Below, in pieces: positions 15,430 through 25,482 of a stretch of DNA of 44,368 nt. The translations under genes were made by a program, and so were the position numbers. Source of the stretch: an uncultured Clostridia bacterium (GTDB lineage: Bacteria > Bacillota > Clostridia > Oscillospirales > Acutalibacteraceae); NCBI GenBank assembly GCA_947628175.1, contig CANQZA010000009.1, forward strand, positions 1 through 44,368, given 5' to 3'. The notes under the pieces were generated by a model. The model saw nothing but the letters and a program-made list of their open reading frames with translations. It did no database searches and had not been told where the DNA came from. Numbering within the stretch: the first letter of the stretch is position 1; each line of letters opens with the position of its first letter.

Positions 15430-16386
15430 TTAGTCCTCTTCCTTACTAAGTCCAAAACCGAGTGTAGCAAGCTTTGCTACAACCTCATCAAGGGACTTGC
15501 GTCCAAGGTTTCTGACTTTCATCATATCTTCTTCCGATTTGCCGATCAAATCTTCTACTGTGTTAATGCCTGCCCTCTTGAGACAGTTGAATGAACGAAC
15601 CGAAAGATCAAGCTCTTCAATAGTCATTTCAAGAACTTTCTCTTTGCCGTCATCGTCCTTCTCAACCATAATGTCCTGATTTCCGATTTCCTCAGAAAGA
15701 TCAACAAAGAGCATAAGATGGTCATTGAGAATCTTAGCAGCAAGCGAAGCCGCCTCGTCTGCCGGAATAGTACCGTCAGTCTCAATGTCGAGAATGAGCT
15801 TGTCAAGGTCAGTCTGCTGACCTACACGGGTGTTTTCAACAGTGTAATTCACCTTTAAAACAGGCGTATAAATTGAGTCTATGGCTATTGTGCCGATAGG
15901 CAAATCCATAAGCTGTTTATTGCGGTCGCATGGAACATAGCCTCTTCCGTTATCAGCTGTAAGCTCCATCACTACACTTGCACCTTCATCAAGATATGCG
16001 ATATGAAGGTCGGGATTAAGAATTTCAACATCAGCGTCGTGCTTGATATCACCGGCTGTAATTTCGCCCTCTCCCGAAACATCAACATAAAGAGTTTTAG
16101 GATTTTCGTCATGAATTTTGAGGATTACATTTTTAAGATTAAGAACAATCTCGGTAACATCTTCCTTGACATGAGGAATGGTTGAAAATTCGTGTAAAAC
16201 ACCATCAATCTTTACGGAAGTGATAGCATAGCCCGGAAGTGACGAGAGAAGCACTCTTCTCATACTGTTTCCGAGAGTGGTGCCGAATCCTCTCTCAAGA
16301 GGTTCAACGACAAACCTGCCGGTGCTGCGGCTTCCGATAGTAGACACATCTACAATCTCGATTTTAGGCTTATCAATTTCGATCAT
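15430..16386 (-). CDS. rpoA: DNA-directed RNA polymerase subunit alpha
   Basis: The 318-aa protein has the alpha N-terminal dimerisation domain ([20 protein letters not shown], residues about 26-45, and [10 protein letters not shown]) and the helix-hairpin-helix C-terminal domain ([21 protein letters not shown] near 258-278 and [11 protein letters not shown] near 293-303) that contacts UP-element DNA and activators. Length and both domains are normal. Position between rpsD and rplQ is the standard alpha-operon arrangement. AGGAGG precedes the start at 16386. Confidence 0.98.
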   Translation of the reverse strand: MIEIDKPKIEIVDVSTIGSRSTGRFVVEPLERGFGTTLGNSMRRVLLSSLPGYAITSVKIDGVLHEFSTIPHVKEDVTEIVLNLKNVILKIHDENPKTLYVDVSGEGEITAGDIKHDADVEILNPDLHIAYLDEGASVVMELTADNGRGYVPCDRNKQLMDLPIGTIAIDSIYTPVLKVNYTVENTRVGQQTDLDKLILDIETDGTIPADEAASLAAKILNDHLMLFVDLSEEIGNQDIMVEKDDDGKEKVLEMTIEELDLSVRSFNCLKRAGINTVEDLIGKSEEDMMKVRNLGRKSLDEVVAKLATLGFGLSKEED

Positions 16387-16448
16387 TTAAAAGCCTCCTA
16401 AAATATTGTTGTATTTTGTTTTCGCTAAATAACAGCAGCAAAATGCTG

Positions 16449-17075
16449 TTACTTAGAGTAGAACTCAACGATTAAGTGCTCTTCAACAGGAGTTGCTATT
16501 TCTTCTCTTTCAGGGAGCTTAACAATCTTTGCCTGCATAGCATCCTTGTCAACATCAACCCACTGCGGAACAGGACGGGATGCGTTGGACTCAACAAGGG
16601 TTTTGAACTCATCTGTAGTCTTGCTTGTCTCTTTAACAGCAACAACATCGCCTGCTTTAAGGAGATATGACGGGATATCCACCTTTTTACCGTTAACAGT
16701 GAAATGAGCGTGATTTACAAGCTGACGAGCCTGTGCTCTTGAGCTTGCAAAGCCGACTGTATAAACAACATTGTCCAAGCGGCTCTCGCAAATCTGGAGC
16801 AGGTTTGAACCCGTAACGCCTGATTTACGCTCAGCCATGAGGAAATATTTGTGGAACTGTCCCTCTGCAATACCGTAATAACGGCGTGCAGACTGTTTTG
16901 CACGAAGCTGAAGACCATATTCAGAAGTCTTCTTTCTGTTCTGACCATGCTGGCCAGGTGCATATGAACGGCGTTCAACTGCACATTTGCTTGTATAACA
17001 TCTGTCACCTTTAAGGAAAAGCTTTTTACCCTCACGGCGGCAGAGCTTACAAGCGGGTCCTGTATATCTTGCCAT
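16449..17075 (-). CDS. rpsD: 30S ribosomal protein S4, zinc-binding form
   Basis: S4 (208 aa) is a primary 16S rRNA binder and a translational fidelity protein. The N-terminus keeps four zinc-ligand cysteines (CKLC at 9-12 and CYTSKC at 26-31), marking the C+ form. The S4 RNA-binding motif is at about 95-155 ([13 protein letters not shown]... and [15 protein letters not shown]). I start at ATG 17075 (MARYTGP) because GGAGGT lies at the right distance; an in-frame TTG at 17081 falls too close to that site. The 62-base gap before rpoA holds no obvious structure. Confidence 0.97.
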   Translation of the reverse strand: MARYTGPACKLCRREGKKLFLKGDRCYTSKCAVERRSYAPGQHGQNRKKTSEYGLQLRAKQSARRYYGIAEGQFHKYFLMAERKSGVTGSNLLQICESRLDNVVYTVGFASSRAQARQLVNHAHFTVNGKKVDIPSYLLKAGDVVAVKETSKTTDEFKTLVESNASRPVPQWVDVDKDAMQAKIVKLPEREEIATPVEEHLIVEFYSK

Positions 17076-17099
17076 ATTCAAGTAACCTCCAAGTTTTTA

Positions 17100-17495
17100 C
17101 TATACGCGGCGTCTTTTCGGCGGACGGCAGCCATTGTGCGGAATAGGAGTAACATCTTTAATAAGACTTACATCCAGACCTGCTGTCTGAAGAGCTCTGA
17201 TTGCTGATTCGCGGCCTGAACCAGGTCCCTTTACATACACTTCAACATATTTCATACCATGCTCCATTGCGGCCTTTGCAGCAGCCTCTGCTGCGGTTGC
17301 AGCAGCAAAAGGAGTTGATTTTCTTGAACCGTGGAAGCCCATTTCACCTGCCGAAGCCCATGAAACTGCATTTCCGTTTGTGTCTGTAATCGTAACAATA
17401 GTATTGTTGAAGGTTGATTGAATATGGGCAGCACCACGCTCAATATTTTTCTTCTCACGGCGTTTGCGTGAGCCTGTGGTCTTTTTAGTAGCCAT
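17100..17495 (-). CDS. rpsK: 30S ribosomal protein S11
   Basis: S11 (131 aa) forms part of the platform near the mRNA exit and Shine-Dalgarno region. Diagnostic segments are [18 protein letters not shown] (21-38), [11 protein letters not shown] and [15 protein letters not shown] (89-103), and the end [13 protein letters not shown]. It sits between rpsM and rpsD, with AGGAGG before its ATG. Confidence 0.98.
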   Translation of the reverse strand: MATKKTTGSRKRREKKNIERGAAHIQSTFNNTIVTITDTNGNAVSWASAGEMGFHGSRKSTPFAAATAAEAAAKAAMEHGMKYVEVYVKGPGSGRESAIRALQTAGLDVSLIKDVTPIPHNGCRPPKRRRV

Positions 17496-17511
17496 ACTTG
17501 TTTCCTCCTAC

Positions 17512-17880
17512 TTATTTCTTCTTATTGGCTATGGTCTTTTTAGGACCTTTGCGTGTGCGAGCATTGTTCTTTGAAGTCTGACCTCTTACAGGGAGACCCT
17601 TTCTGTGCCTTACGCCACGATAGCAGCCAATTTCTATAAGTCTTTTGATATCAAAAGCAACATCTCTGCGAAGGTCACCCTCAACAGTAAGATGGTTCGT
17701 TATATAGTCACTGAGCTTTTTAACATCATCTTCTGATAAATCTCTGCAGCGGGTATCAGGATTGATTCCTGTTGCTTCGATAACTTTGGTAGCAGTTGTG
17801 CGGCCGATACCATAGATATAAGTAAGGCCGATTTCTACTCTTTTGTCATTAGGTAAGTCAACACCTGAAATTCGTGCCAT
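17512..17880 (-). CDS. rpsM: 30S ribosomal protein S13
   Basis: S13 (122 aa) lies in the 30S head and makes intersubunit bridges and P-site tRNA contacts. It starts [20 protein letters not shown] and contains [23 protein letters not shown] (92-107) and a lysine-rich tail. It follows rpmJ by 32 bases and precedes rpsK by 16 bases. Confidence 0.98.
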   Translation of the reverse strand: MARISGVDLPNDKRVEIGLTYIYGIGRTTATKVIEATGINPDTRCRDLSEDDVKKLSDYITNHLTVEGDLRRDVAFDIKRLIEIGCYRGVRHRKGLPVRGQTSKNNARTRKGPKKTIANKKK

Positions 17881-17912
17881 TCTTTGTTTACCTCCGAATT
17901 ATTAATTCAGGA

Positions 17913-18026
17913 TTAGCCCTGACGCTGTTTGTGCTTTGGATTTTCACAGATAACCATGACTTTTCCATTGCGCTTAATTACTTTGCATTTTTCGCAAATT
18001 TTCTTTACAGAAGGTCTAACTTTCAT
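17913..18026 (-). CDS. rpmJ: 50S ribosomal protein L36, zinc-ribbon form
   Basis: The 37-codon frame reads [20 protein letters not shown] and ends [12 protein letters not shown]. The C-x2-C (11, 14), C27 and H32 set is the zinc-binding L36 form. Its position between infA and rpsM is the standard bacterial alpha-operon order, and an AGGAGG site lies upstream. Confidence 0.95.
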   Translation of the reverse strand: MKVRPSVKKICEKCKVIKRNGKVMVICENPKHKQRQG

Positions 18027-18046
18027 TTTGAATATCCTCCTAAATA

Positions 18047-18265
18047 TTACTTTGAGCGCCAAATTATACGACCTTTTGTAAGATCATACGGTGACATCTC
18101 AATCGTTACCTTATCACCGGGAAGAATACGAATATTATTCATTCTGAGTTTTCCGCTGATGTGGGCTGTAATGATGTGGTCATTCTGAAGTGTTACTTTA
18201 AAAGTTGTGTTAGGTAAAACTTCAACCACTGTACCCTCAACTTCTATCATATCTGACTTTGACAT
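18047..18265 (-). CDS. infA: Translation initiation factor IF-1
   Basis: IF-1 (72 aa) blocks the ribosomal A site during initiation. The single OB-fold domain is complete: [14 protein letters not shown] (6-19), [28 protein letters not shown] (34-52) and LTKGRIIWR. It lies between map and rpmJ. A 95-base gap separates it from map and contains only a short ATTAC-GCC-GTAAT hairpin; the KOW-domain gene sometimes found here in Firmicutes is absent. Confidence 0.97.
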   Translation of the reverse strand: MSKSDMIEVEGTVVEVLPNTTFKVTLQNDHIITAHISGKLRMNNIRILPGDKVTIEMSPYDLTKGRIIWRSK

Positions 18266-18360
18266 CTTATACCTCGCTGAATAAATTAATATAATTACGA
18301 TTGATGCGTTAGTTTAACTGGAATCACATTACGGCGTAATCGCCAGCAATTGATTATGCT

Positions 18361-19110
18361 TCAGATTTTTGTCATTATGACAGGACCGTTTGAAGTGATA
18401 GCGACAGTATGCTCAAAGTGAGCCGATAACTTGCCATCGCTTGTTTTAACGGTCCATCCGTCCGGAAGCTGTTTAACCTTATAGGTTCCCAGATTTATCA
18501 TTGGTTCAATTGCCAATGTCATTCCGGGTAACAGTCTGATACCACGACCTGCGTGACCGAAGTTTGGTACGCTTGGTTCTTCATGAAGTTTTGTTCCGAC
18601 GCCATGACCTACATAATCACGAACAACGCCGAATCCACGCTCCTCACAGTAGACCTGAACTGCGTTTGATATATCACCGATTCTGTTGCCCGGTACTGCC
18701 TGCTCAATGCCTTTGTAAAGACTTTCGCGGGTAGTATCAATCAGCCGCTTTGCCTCGGGAGAGCAAGTCCCTGCAGCAAATGTGGCAGCATTGTCGCCGT
18801 TATATCCGTTTTTAGCAGCACCTAAGTCAATGCTTACAATATCTCCCTCGCGGATAATGCGATCCGCTTTGGGAATACCGTGGATAACTTCATCGTTTAT
18901 GGATATACATGCAGTAGCAGGAAATCCACCGTAATTCAGAAAATTAGGAGTTGCACCGTGTTTTTTTATAAACTTATATGCAATTTCATCTATTTCCCGG
19001 GTAGATACACCGGGCTTTACAGCTTCACCTGCTACCATTAATGCTTCAGCCGAAATCTGGCATGCTTCTTTCATCAATTCAAGCTCTCGGCTGCTTTTAA
19101 GCACTATCAT
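18361..19110 (-). CDS. map: Methionine aminopeptidase, type I
   Basis: This enzyme removes the initiator methionine from new proteins. The 249-aa chain has the pita-bread fold ligands: SIDLGAA and NGDNAATFAAG supply the two aspartates (near 97 and 108), GHGVGTKLHEEP the histidine (near 171), and LAIEPMINLG (near 204) and FEHTVAIT (near 235) the glutamates. ATG at 19110 is chosen because TTGGAGGATTAG directly precedes it; that site overlaps the adk stop, so map is coupled to adk. Confidence 0.96.
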   Translation of the reverse strand: MIVLKSSRELELMKEACQISAEALMVAGEAVKPGVSTREIDEIAYKFIKKHGATPNFLNYGGFPATACISINDEVIHGIPKADRIIREGDIVSIDLGAAKNGYNGDNAATFAAGTCSPEAKRLIDTTRESLYKGIEQAVPGNRIGDISNAVQVYCEERGFGVVRDYVGHGVGTKLHEEPSVPNFGHAGRGIRLLPGMTLAIEPMINLGTYKVKQLPDGWTVKTSDGKLSAHFEHTVAITSNGPVIMTKI

Positions 19111-19111
19111 G

Positions 19112-19744
19112 CTAATCCTCCAATGCGGCAAAGACGAGTGCTGTTGTGTCCGCAACCTCTTCCTGACCCTCTACAACAACAAGTTTACCAAGCTTGCCGT
19201 AAAAGTCTTTGAGAGGCTCTGTGAGCTGGTGATATTCAGCCAGCCTTGCCTGAACGGTTTCAGGAGCGTCGTCCTTACGCTGTATAAGCTCGCCGCCGCA
19301 TGCATCACATATGCCGTCCACTGCCGGTTTCTTATAATCAATGTGATAAGAATTAGCGCACTTGGAACATACGCGGCGACCGCTCAATCTTTTTGTTATT
19401 GCTTCATCGCTTACCTCAATATCAAGAACCTTGTCAATGACGATTCCCATATTTTCAAGCGCCTGTGCCTGTGGAATCGTTCTTGGAAATCCATCGAGAA
19501 TAAAGCCGTTTTCGCAATCTTTTTCTTTAAGTCTGTCCTTGATAATACCGATAACAACCTCATCGGGAACAAGCTGGCCTGCATCCATATAGGATTTTGC
19601 TTTCAAACCCATATCTGTACCCTCTTTAAGAGCGGCACGGATTATATTTCCTGTTGAGATTGCAGGAATACCGAATTTCTCAACAATCTTTTCTGCCTGA
19701 GTACCTTTGCCGGCACCCGGAGCTCCGAGAAGAATAAGTTTCAT
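19112..19744 (-). CDS. adk: Adenylate kinase, zinc-containing LID form
   Basis: Adk converts AMP and ATP to two ADP. The 210-aa protein has the P-loop GAPGAGKGTQA (7-17), AMP-site residues STGNIIR (30-36), and GFPRTIPQA (85-93). The long LID domain carries four cysteines, CSKC (130-133) and CDAC (150-153), that bind structural zinc. It lies between secY and map in the spc region, as in most Firmicutes. The map ribosome binding site overlaps its end. Confidence 0.97.
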   Translation of the reverse strand: MKLILLGAPGAGKGTQAEKIVEKFGIPAISTGNIIRAALKEGTDMGLKAKSYMDAGQLVPDEVVIGIIKDRLKEKDCENGFILDGFPRTIPQAQALENMGIVIDKVLDIEVSDEAITKRLSGRRVCSKCANSYHIDYKKPAVDGICDACGGELIQRKDDAPETVQARLAEYHQLTEPLKDFYGKLGKLVVVEGQEEVADTTALVFAALED

Positions 19745-19763
19745 ATTTTAACTCCTAATATAG

Positions 19764-21116
19764 TTAGTCAAGGAAGCCTTTGTAATGGCGCATCATCATC
19801 TGTGACTCAAGCTGGCGAACCGTCTCAAGAGCTACGCCGCACATAATGATGAGTGATGTACCGCCAAGAGATATGGTCATTCCGCCTGTGTCGTCGGAAG
19901 CACCCTCAAGCGGCGGTATTGCCGCATCACAGATAAGAGAATAAACAATCGGGAACAAAGCGATAACCGAGAGCATAAGTGCACCGATAAGTGTAAGCCT
20001 CGAAAGAACTCTTAAAATATAGTCTGATGTCGGCTTGCCGGGACGAATACCCGGTATTGCACCGTTATTCTTACGAAGATTATTTGCCATTTCTATAGGA
20101 TTGTACTGAATGGTGCTATAGAAATAAGCAAAGAATATAATCATTAAAAAGTACATTCCTGCGTACCACCAGGAATCACCCTGGAAAGCATTAAAGAATT
20201 TTTCCCAAAAAGTTCCCTCATACTTGCTTGATGAAATAAACATCTGAACAGTGGCGGGAAGTGAAAGAATGGATGATGCGAAGATTACAGGCAGTACGCC
20301 GCTCATATTAACCTTGATAGGCATGTGTGTTGACTGTCCGCCCATCATCTTTCTTCCGACAACGCGCTTTGCGTATGAAATAGGAAGTCTTCTTTCAGAA
20401 TTATCCATAAACACAATGTATGCAATCATAAGAAGGAAGCATACACATACAAATGGAACAAGGATTTTATAAACAGTTCTTCCTGTTTTAAGATAGTTGA
20501 ACAACTGTTGAATCAGTGTAGGGAAACGAGATACGATACCGGCAAAAAGAATAATGGAAATACCATTGCCTATACCGCTTATGGTAATCTGCTCACCAAG
20601 CCACATTATAACAGCAGTACCTGCCGTGAGCACAGCGATTATAACGACTGCCTGAAATACTGCGGCAAAGCCTGTAAAAGCTGAACCGTCCGCAGCTGTC
20701 ATAAGATAATTGTTTGAACGAAGGAAGAAGTAATATGCAAGTGACTGAATCAGTCCGAGAGCAACTGTTACAAATCTCGTAATAGAAGCAATCTTTTTTC
20801 TGCCCTCTTCTCCCTCTTTCTGCAATCTCTCAAGTGCAGGAATAGCAACAGCAAGAAGCTGCATAATAATCGATGCATTGATATAGGGTGTGATTGACAT
20901 AGCGAAAATCGTACCGTATGTGAAAGCACTACCTGTCATCAAGCTCAAATAAGTGAGAATTGTATTTCCCTTACCAACATTAATTTCCTCAACAATATTA
21001 AGAAATGGTACCGGAATGACTGAACCTATTCTGAAAACGAGGATTATAAATGCCGTAAACAGAAGTTTTCTGCGTATATCAGGCACTTTCCACGCATTAA
21101 TAAAGGTCTTAATCAT
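19764..21116 (-). CDS. secY: Protein translocase subunit SecY
   Basis: SecY (450 aa) is the channel subunit of the Sec translocon in the cytoplasmic membrane. About ten hydrophobic helices are visible from residue 15 on, with family signatures TPYINASIIMQLL (75-87) and GIRPGKPTSDYI (near 361), and the cytoplasmic loop NPIEMANNLRKNNG before the latter. The TAA of rplO directly abuts its ATG, and GGAGGTGCTTTAA provides the ribosome binding site, so translation is coupled to rplO. Confidence 0.98.
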   Translation of the reverse strand: MIKTFINAWKVPDIRRKLLFTAFIILVFRIGSVIPVPFLNIVEEINVGKGNTILTYLSLMTGSAFTYGTIFAMSITPYINASIIMQLLAVAIPALERLQKEGEEGRKKIASITRFVTVALGLIQSLAYYFFLRSNNYLMTAADGSAFTGFAAVFQAVVIIAVLTAGTAVIMWLGEQITISGIGNGISIILFAGIVSRFPTLIQQLFNYLKTGRTVYKILVPFVCVCFLLMIAYIVFMDNSERRLPISYAKRVVGRKMMGGQSTHMPIKVNMSGVLPVIFASSILSLPATVQMFISSSKYEGTFWEKFFNAFQGDSWWYAGMYFLMIIFFAYFYSTIQYNPIEMANNLRKNNGAIPGIRPGKPTSDYILRVLSRLTLIGALMLSVIALFPIVYSLICDAAIPPLEGASDDTGGMTISLGGTSLIIMCGVALETVRQLESQMMMRHYKGFLD

Positions 21117-21560
21117 TTAAAGCACCTCCACCTTACCGCCTGCAGCTTCAATCTTTGATTTAGCCGCTTCACTGACGGCAGATACCTTTACGGTGAAAGC
21201 CTTTGTGATCTCGCCCTTGCCAAGAATTTTTACTCCGTCAAGTGTTTTTTTGATGAGACCGACAGCTTTCAGACTTTCTGCGTCAACTGTAGCTCCGTCC
21301 TCAAATCTGTCATTGAGAGCAGAGAGATTAACAATCGCATACTGCGTAGCAAAAATATTGTTAAATCCTCTTTTAGGAACTCGTCTTTGAAGCGGCATCT
21401 GACCGCCTTCAAAACCGAAGCGTCTGCTATAGCCTGAACGAGATTTTTGACCTTTCTGACCTTTACCGGAGGTTTTGCCCTGACCGGACGCGGTTCCGCG
21501 GCCTATTCTCTTTACGCTCTTTTTAGAACCCTGGGCAGGAGAAAGTTCATGTAATTTCAT
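21117..21560 (-). CDS. rplO: 50S ribosomal protein L15
   Basis: L15 (147 aa) binds 23S rRNA late in assembly. It begins [14 protein letters not shown] and shows the basic glycine-rich extension [20 protein letters not shown] (18-37), [18 protein letters not shown] (49-66) and a C-terminal globular domain. Its stop abuts the secY start. Confidence 0.97.
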   Translation of the reverse strand: MKLHELSPAQGSKKSVKRIGRGTASGQGKTSGKGQKGQKSRSGYSRRFGFEGGQMPLQRRVPKRGFNNIFATQYAIVNLSALNDRFEDGATVDAESLKAVGLIKKTLDGVKILGKGEITKAFTVKVSAVSEAAKSKIEAAGGKVEVL

Positions 21561-21574
21561 ATCTGCACCCCTCC

Positions 21575-21754
21575 TTATTCTTCTACGATTGTTACAAGGT
21601 GCGCAATTTTTGCAATCTTACCTTGTGTCTGTGCGTTGTCCGGCTGTACTGTGATGTTGCCGATTTTACGAAGACCAAGTGAGTGGGCGGTGGCAATCTG
21701 GTCATCTTTGCTGCCAATTAAGCTTTTCGTAAGCTTGATTTTTATATCTGCCAT
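21575..21754 (-). CDS. rpmD: 50S ribosomal protein L30
   Basis: The 59-aa frame begins [20 protein letters not shown] and continues with HSLGLRKIG and [10 protein letters not shown], the typical L30 pattern. Position between rpsE and rplO is conserved. GGAGGGTGGAAC precedes the ATG at 21754. Confidence 0.95.
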   Translation of the reverse strand: MADIKIKLTKSLIGSKDDQIATAHSLGLRKIGNITVQPDNAQTQGKIAKIAHLVTIVEE

Positions 21755-21767
21755 TGTTCCACCCTCC

Positions 21768-22268
21768 TTAACCTAATATTTCCTTAGTTGACTTGCCGCG
21801 AATCAAAGCAACCTCATCAGCCGTGCGAAGCTTGGACAAGCCGTTTATTGTTGCTCTTACTACATTACAAGGATTGTTTGAACGGATAGCCTTTGTTCTG
21901 ATATCCTTAATGCCTACTGTTTCAACAACAGCACGAACAGGTCCGCCGGCGATAACACCGGTACCTTTCGGGGCAGGCATAAGAAGAACCTCTCCGGCAC
22001 CGAACTTACCCTTAATTTCATGAGGAATTGTTGTTCCTTTAAGAGCAACCTTGATAACATTTTTCTTTGCGTCCTCGATTCCCTTGCGGATTGCATCAGG
22101 AACTTCACCTGATTTTCCGATACCGAAACCTACGAGACCGTTTCCGTCACCAACAACTACAAGTGCGGAAAACTTAAAGATTCTGCCGCCCTTTACAGTC
22201 TTTGATACACGGTTGATCGTTACAACTCTTTCTTCAAGTTCCATTGAAGATACATCAATCTTTGCCAT
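21768..22268 (-). CDS. rpsE: 30S ribosomal protein S5
   Basis: S5 (166 aa) is a fidelity and mRNA-unwinding protein at the mRNA entry. It has the double-stranded RNA-binding-like N-domain ([21 protein letters not shown] at 12-32, [20 protein letters not shown] at 39-58) and the C-domain [17 protein letters not shown] start at [13 protein letters not shown] (22268), which has GGAGGTAAATTTTTT upstream; the frame stays open upstream to 22382 but that stretch belongs to rplR. Confidence 0.97.
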   Translation of the reverse strand: MAKIDVSSMELEERVVTINRVSKTVKGGRIFKFSALVVVGDGNGLVGFGIGKSGEVPDAIRKGIEDAKKNVIKVALKGTTIPHEIKGKFGAGEVLLMPAPKGTGVIAGGPVRAVVETVGIKDIRTKAIRSNNPCNVVRATINGLSKLRTADEVALIRGKSTKEILG

Positions 22269-22287
22269 AAAAAATTTACCTCCTTCG

Positions 22288-22647
22288 TTAGAACTTAAGT
22301 CCGCCGTCACGGGCACCGTCAGCAACTGCCGCAACACGACCGTGATAAATGTAACCGCCGCGGTCAAATACACATTCCTCAATGCCTTTTGCCTTGGCTC
22401 TGTCTGCTAATGTTTTGCCGACAGCCTTTGCTGCCTCAATATTACCGCCGTACTGAGCGAAATCCTTTTCAACGGATGAAGCCGATGCAATGGTTACACC
22501 CGCAACATCGTCGATTAACTGTACATAGATATTGCTGAGAGAGCGATATACATTAAGTCTTGGACATTCTGCAGTACCGCTGATTTTGCCACGAACTCTC
22601 TTGTGGCGTTTTTGTCTTGCCTTATTGGCATCCTGTCTTGAAACCAT
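22288..22647 (-). CDS. rplR: 50S ribosomal protein L18
   Basis: L18 (119 aa) binds 5S rRNA. It starts [20 protein letters not shown] and has the pattern [18 protein letters not shown] (30-47) and a [20 protein letters not shown] end, as in all bacterial L18. It lies 18 bases after rplF. Confidence 0.97.
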   Translation of the reverse strand: MVSRQDANKARQKRHKRVRGKISGTAECPRLNVYRSLSNIYVQLIDDVAGVTIASASSVEKDFAQYGGNIEAAKAVGKTLADRAKAKGIEECVFDRGGYIYHGRVAAVADGARDGGLKF

Positions 22648-22665
22648 AGTATTTCACTCCTTCCC

Positions 22666-23205
22666 TTATTTCTTACCTGTTTTTCCTTCTTTACGACGGA
22701 TATGCTCTTCCGCATACTTGATGCCCTTGCCCTTATAAGGCTCAGGCGGTCTTTTTTCACGAACCTGAGCGGCAAACTGACCTACCTTTTGCTTATCGGC
22801 ACCGCTGATAACAATAGCGTTTGCTGAAGGACATTCAATTTTAATGCCTTCAGGAGCTTCCATTGTAACCTGATGTGAGAAACCGAGGTTCATCACAAGA
22901 GTCTGACCTTGAAGCTGAACACGATAACCTACACCGTTAACCTCAAGATTCTTTTTGAAGCCATCCGTTACACCTGTAACCATATTTGCAACAAGTGAAC
23001 GGGTAAGCCCGTGAAGTGATTTATTCTCTTTTTCATCGTTAGGTCTGCTAACGATAATTTCATTGCCCTGAACACTGATATCCATATTAGGGTGTGCATC
23101 CATTGAAAGAGTGCCGTTAGGACCCTTAACAGTAACAGTGTTAGCGTTAATATCAACATCAACGCCCGCAGGAATAGTAATAGGTTTTAAACCGATACGA
23201 GACAT
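22666..23205 (-). CDS. rplF: 50S ribosomal protein L6
   Basis: L6 (179 aa) binds near the sarcin-ricin loop and the factor-binding site. The start MSRIGLKPITIPAGV at 23205 matches the family; an upstream in-frame extension to 23256 overlaps rpsH and is unlikely. The C-terminal signature is EKRPPEPYKGKGIKYAEEHI (about 150-169). Confidence 0.97.
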   Translation of the reverse strand: MSRIGLKPITIPAGVDVDINANTVTVKGPNGTLSMDAHPNMDISVQGNEIIVSRPNDEKENKSLHGLTRSLVANMVTGVTDGFKKNLEVNGVGYRVQLQGQTLVMNLGFSHQVTMEAPEGIKIECPSANAIVISGADKQKVGQFAAQVREKRPPEPYKGKGIKYAEEHIRRKEGKTGKK

Positions 23206-23221
23206 CCTGAACTGTACCTCC

Positions 23222-23620
23222 TTACCAAATGAATGCCAAAACCTCGCCGCCAACATTTTGCTTGCGAGCTTCTCTGTCTGTCATAACGCCCTTGGATGTT
23301 GAGATGATTGCAACACCGAGTCCCTTCATTACCTTAGGCATCTCTTCAACATTTGAATAAATACGAAGACCTGGCTTTGATACTCTGCGCAGACCTGTTA
23401 TTACCTGACTCTTACCCTCACCATATTTGAGAGTTACACGGATAACGCCCTGCTTGCCGTCTTCAATCAATTTATAATTTTTGATATAACCTTCATCAAC
23501 AAGAATCTGAGCGATTGCCTTCTTCATGTTTGACGCAGGAATATCTACTGTATCGTGCTTTGCTGAATTTGCATTACGAATTCTTGTAAGCATATCAGCG
23601 ATAGGATCTGTAATATGCAT
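23222..23620 (-). CDS. rpsH: 30S ribosomal protein S8
   Basis: S8 (132 aa) binds helix 21 of 16S rRNA. It starts [18 protein letters not shown] and ends with the signature [18 protein letters not shown] (103-120) and [10 protein letters not shown]8 is an spc-operon translational repressor in Escherichia coli; nothing in this sequence shows whether that holds here. Confidence 0.98.
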   Translation of the reverse strand: MHITDPIADMLTRIRNANSAKHDTVDIPASNMKKAIAQILVDEGYIKNYKLIEDGKQGVIRVTLKYGEGKSQVITGLRRVSKPGLRIYSNVEEMPKVMKGLGVAIISTSKGVMTDREARKQNVGGEVLAFIW

Positions 23621-23659
23621 TGATAATTCCTCCTTATTAGATTAGCAATTCTCAGTTTC

Positions 23660-23845
23660 TTACCAAGATGATTTTTTCACGCCAGGGATTTCGCCTTTGT
23701 GGGCGAGCTCTCTGAAGCATATTCTGCATATACCGTACTTACGAAGATAAGCATGAGGTCTACCGCAGATTTTGCATCTGTTGTACTGTCTTGTTGAATA
23801 CTTAGCGGGCTTTGCAGCCTTAACTTTCATAGATGTTTTTGCCAC
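23660..23845 (-). CDS. rpsN: 30S ribosomal protein S14, zinc-binding type
   Basis: The short 61-aa S14 form carries two CxxC pairs, CKIC (24-27) and CRIC (40-43), for a zinc finger, unlike the longer zinc-independent form. It ends [11 protein letters not shown]. It lies between rplE and rpsH. Confidence 0.97.
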   Translation of the reverse strand: MAKTSMKVKAAKPAKYSTRQYNRCKICGRPHAYLRKYGICRICFRELAHKGEIPGVKKSSW

Positions 23846-23857
23846 GATAATCCCTCC

Positions 23858-24400
23858 TTACTCTGAAAACGGAGCGCCCATTAACCTGAGAAGTTCACGA
23901 GCCTCTTCGTCTGTGTTTGCAGTTGTTACCATAATGATGTCCATACCGCGTACGGCATCAATTTTATCATAATCGATTTCAGGGAATATAAGCTGTTCCC
24001 TGACACCCATGGCATAGTTGCCACGACCGTCAAAGGAATTAGGATTGATACCTCTGAAGTCACGAACTCTTGGAAGTGCGAGATTGAAGAATCTTTCAAG
24101 GAATTCATACATTCTGTCACCGCGAAGAGTAACCTTTACACCGATAGGCATACCCTCACGAAGCTTGAAGTTCGCAACAGACTTCTTTGCACGGCAGACA
24201 ACCGGCCTCTGACCTGTAATTGTCTGAAGGTCATTGATGATAGCGTCAACTACCTTTGAATTTTCACGGGCTTCACCGCAACCAACATTGATTACAATCT
24301 TGTCAAGCTTTGGGATTTGCATAACAGACTTGTAACCGAATTTTTTCATCAATGCCGGAGCGATTTCGCTCTTATATGTTTCTTTTAACATAGCAGCCAT
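23858..24400 (-). CDS. rplE: 50S ribosomal protein L5
   Basis: L5 (180 aa) binds 5S rRNA and bridges to the 30S head. Diagnostic parts are [19 protein letters not shown] (32-50), [20 protein letters not shown] (78-97) and [19 protein letters not shown] (118-136). It starts [11 protein letters not shown] at 24400; the internal ATG at the fourth codon is an alternative. Confidence 0.97.
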   Translation of the reverse strand: MAAMLKETYKSEIAPALMKKFGYKSVMQIPKLDKIVINVGCGEARENSKVVDAIINDLQTITGQRPVVCRAKKSVANFKLREGMPIGVKVTLRGDRMYEFLERFFNLALPRVRDFRGINPNSFDGRGNYAMGVREQLIFPEIDYDKIDAVRGMDIIMVTTANTDEEARELLRLMGAPFSE

Positions 24401-24419
24401 TTGTTATGTCCTCCCTTAC

Positions 24420-24725
24420 TTAAAATTCGTTTGCACATTTCTTGCAAACACGGATTCCGCCCTTTTTGTGACCTACACGGGTAGCCTCACCGCATTTGGG
24501 GCAGACAAGCTGTACCTTTGATGCGTACAAAGCGGATTCAACCTCAATAAGTCCTCCGGGCTCTCCCATCTTGCGAGGCTTAACATGCTTTGTAACCACA
24601 TTAACCTTCTTAACGATAACCTTGCCCTCTTTAGGACTTACGGCGATAACCTCGCCTCTTACGCCCTTTGACTTACCGCTGAGTACCATTACGGTATCAC
24701 CAGATTTTACAAACATTTTACTCAT
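24420..24725 (-). CDS. rplX: 50S ribosomal protein L24 with a C-terminal zinc ribbon
   Basis: L24 (101 aa) is an early assembly initiator. The KOW motif KSGDTVMVLSGKSKGVRGEV lies at 7-26, followed by NVVTKHVKPRKMGEPGGLIE. The C-terminus has two cysteine pairs, CPKCG and CKKC (about 75-98), a zinc-ribbon variant found in many Clostridia. Confidence 0.96.
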   Translation of the reverse strand: MSKMFVKSGDTVMVLSGKSKGVRGEVIAVSPKEGKVIVKKVNVVTKHVKPRKMGEPGGLIEVESALYASKVQLVCPKCGEATRVGHKKGGIRVCKKCANEF

Positions 24726-24740
24726 ATCCTTGCACCTCCA

Positions 24741-25109
24741 TTAAAGCACTTCCGGAGCAAGAGAAAGTATTTTCATATAATCCTTCTCACGCAGCTCACG
24801 GGCTACTGGTCCAAAAATACGGGTGCCACGAGGGGTTTTATCCTCTCTGATAATTACGGCAGCATTTTCGTCAAAACGGATATACTGACCGTCGTCACGA
24901 CGTACACCTTTAGTTGTACGAACGATGACTGCTTTAACAACTTCGCCTTTTTTTACAACACCGCCGGGTGCAGCCTTTTTAACGCTTGCAACGATTACAT
25001 CGCCGATATTGGCATATCTTCTGCCTGAACCGCCGAGTACTCTTATGCAAAGAAGCTCTTTAGCGCCGGTATTGTCAGCTACTTTAAGACGACTTTCCTG
25101 TTGTATCAC
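24741..25109 (-). CDS. rplN: 50S ribosomal protein L14
   Basis: L14 (122 aa) contacts 16S helix 14 in an intersubunit bridge. I place the start at GTG 25109 (reads [17 protein letters not shown]), with GGAGGAAATTGCT upstream and the exact family length. An in-frame ATG at 25142 would add 11 non-conserved residues. The signature is [17 protein letters not shown], and the protein ends [13 protein letters not shown]. Confidence 0.96.
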   Translation of the reverse strand: MIQQESRLKVADNTGAKELLCIRVLGGSGRRYANIGDVIVASVKKAAPGGVVKKGEVVKAVIVRTTKGVRRDDGQYIRFDENAAVIIREDKTPRGTRIFGPVARELREKDYMKILSLAPEVL

Positions 25110-25127
25110 AGCAATTTCCTCCTTCGT

Positions 25128-25158
25128 ACTGCAAAATAACACTTTGCTAAGTTGCAGT
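25128..25158 (-). other. Inverted repeat in the rpsQ-rplN gap
   Basis: ACTGCAA (25128-25134) and TTGCAGT (25152-25158) flank 17 bases in the 99-base gap, the longest spacer in this part of the operon. There is no T-run, so it is not a terminator; it may be an mRNA hairpin upstream of the rplN ribosome binding site. Confidence 0.35.
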
Positions 25159-25208
25159 TATTATTTTTCTTTGACTAAATTATTTAAAAAAGCTGTAAAT
25201 CGTAACGA

Positions 25209-25466
25209 TTATTTAGCCTTCTCAACAATTCTTACCACACGCCATCTCTTATCCTTGCTGTATGGACGGCATTCCATAATAAGAACTTTATCACCCACAC
25301 CGCACTCGTTGTTTTCGTCGTGTGCCTTATACTTAACTGTTCGGTTGACAATTTTGTTGTAAAGCGGATGACGAACCCTGTCTTTAATAGTAACAACAAC
25401 GGTTTTGTCCATCTTGTCGCTGCTTACAACACCGACTCTTGTTTTTCTGAGGTTTCTTTCCATCAT
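25209..25466 (-). CDS. rpsQ: 30S ribosomal protein S17
   Basis: S17 (85 aa) is an OB-fold primary binder of the 16S 5' domain. It reads [20 protein letters not shown], then [19 protein letters not shown] and [20 protein letters not shown]. Two ATGs are adjacent (25466 and 25463) after AGGAGGTAACTGA; either could be used. Confidence 0.96.
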   Translation of the reverse strand: MMERNLRKTRVGVVSSDKMDKTVVVTIKDRVRHPLYNKIVNRTVKYKAHDENNECGVGDKVLIMECRPYSKDKRWRVVRIVEKAK

Positions 25467-25482
25467 TCAGTTACCTCCTTCT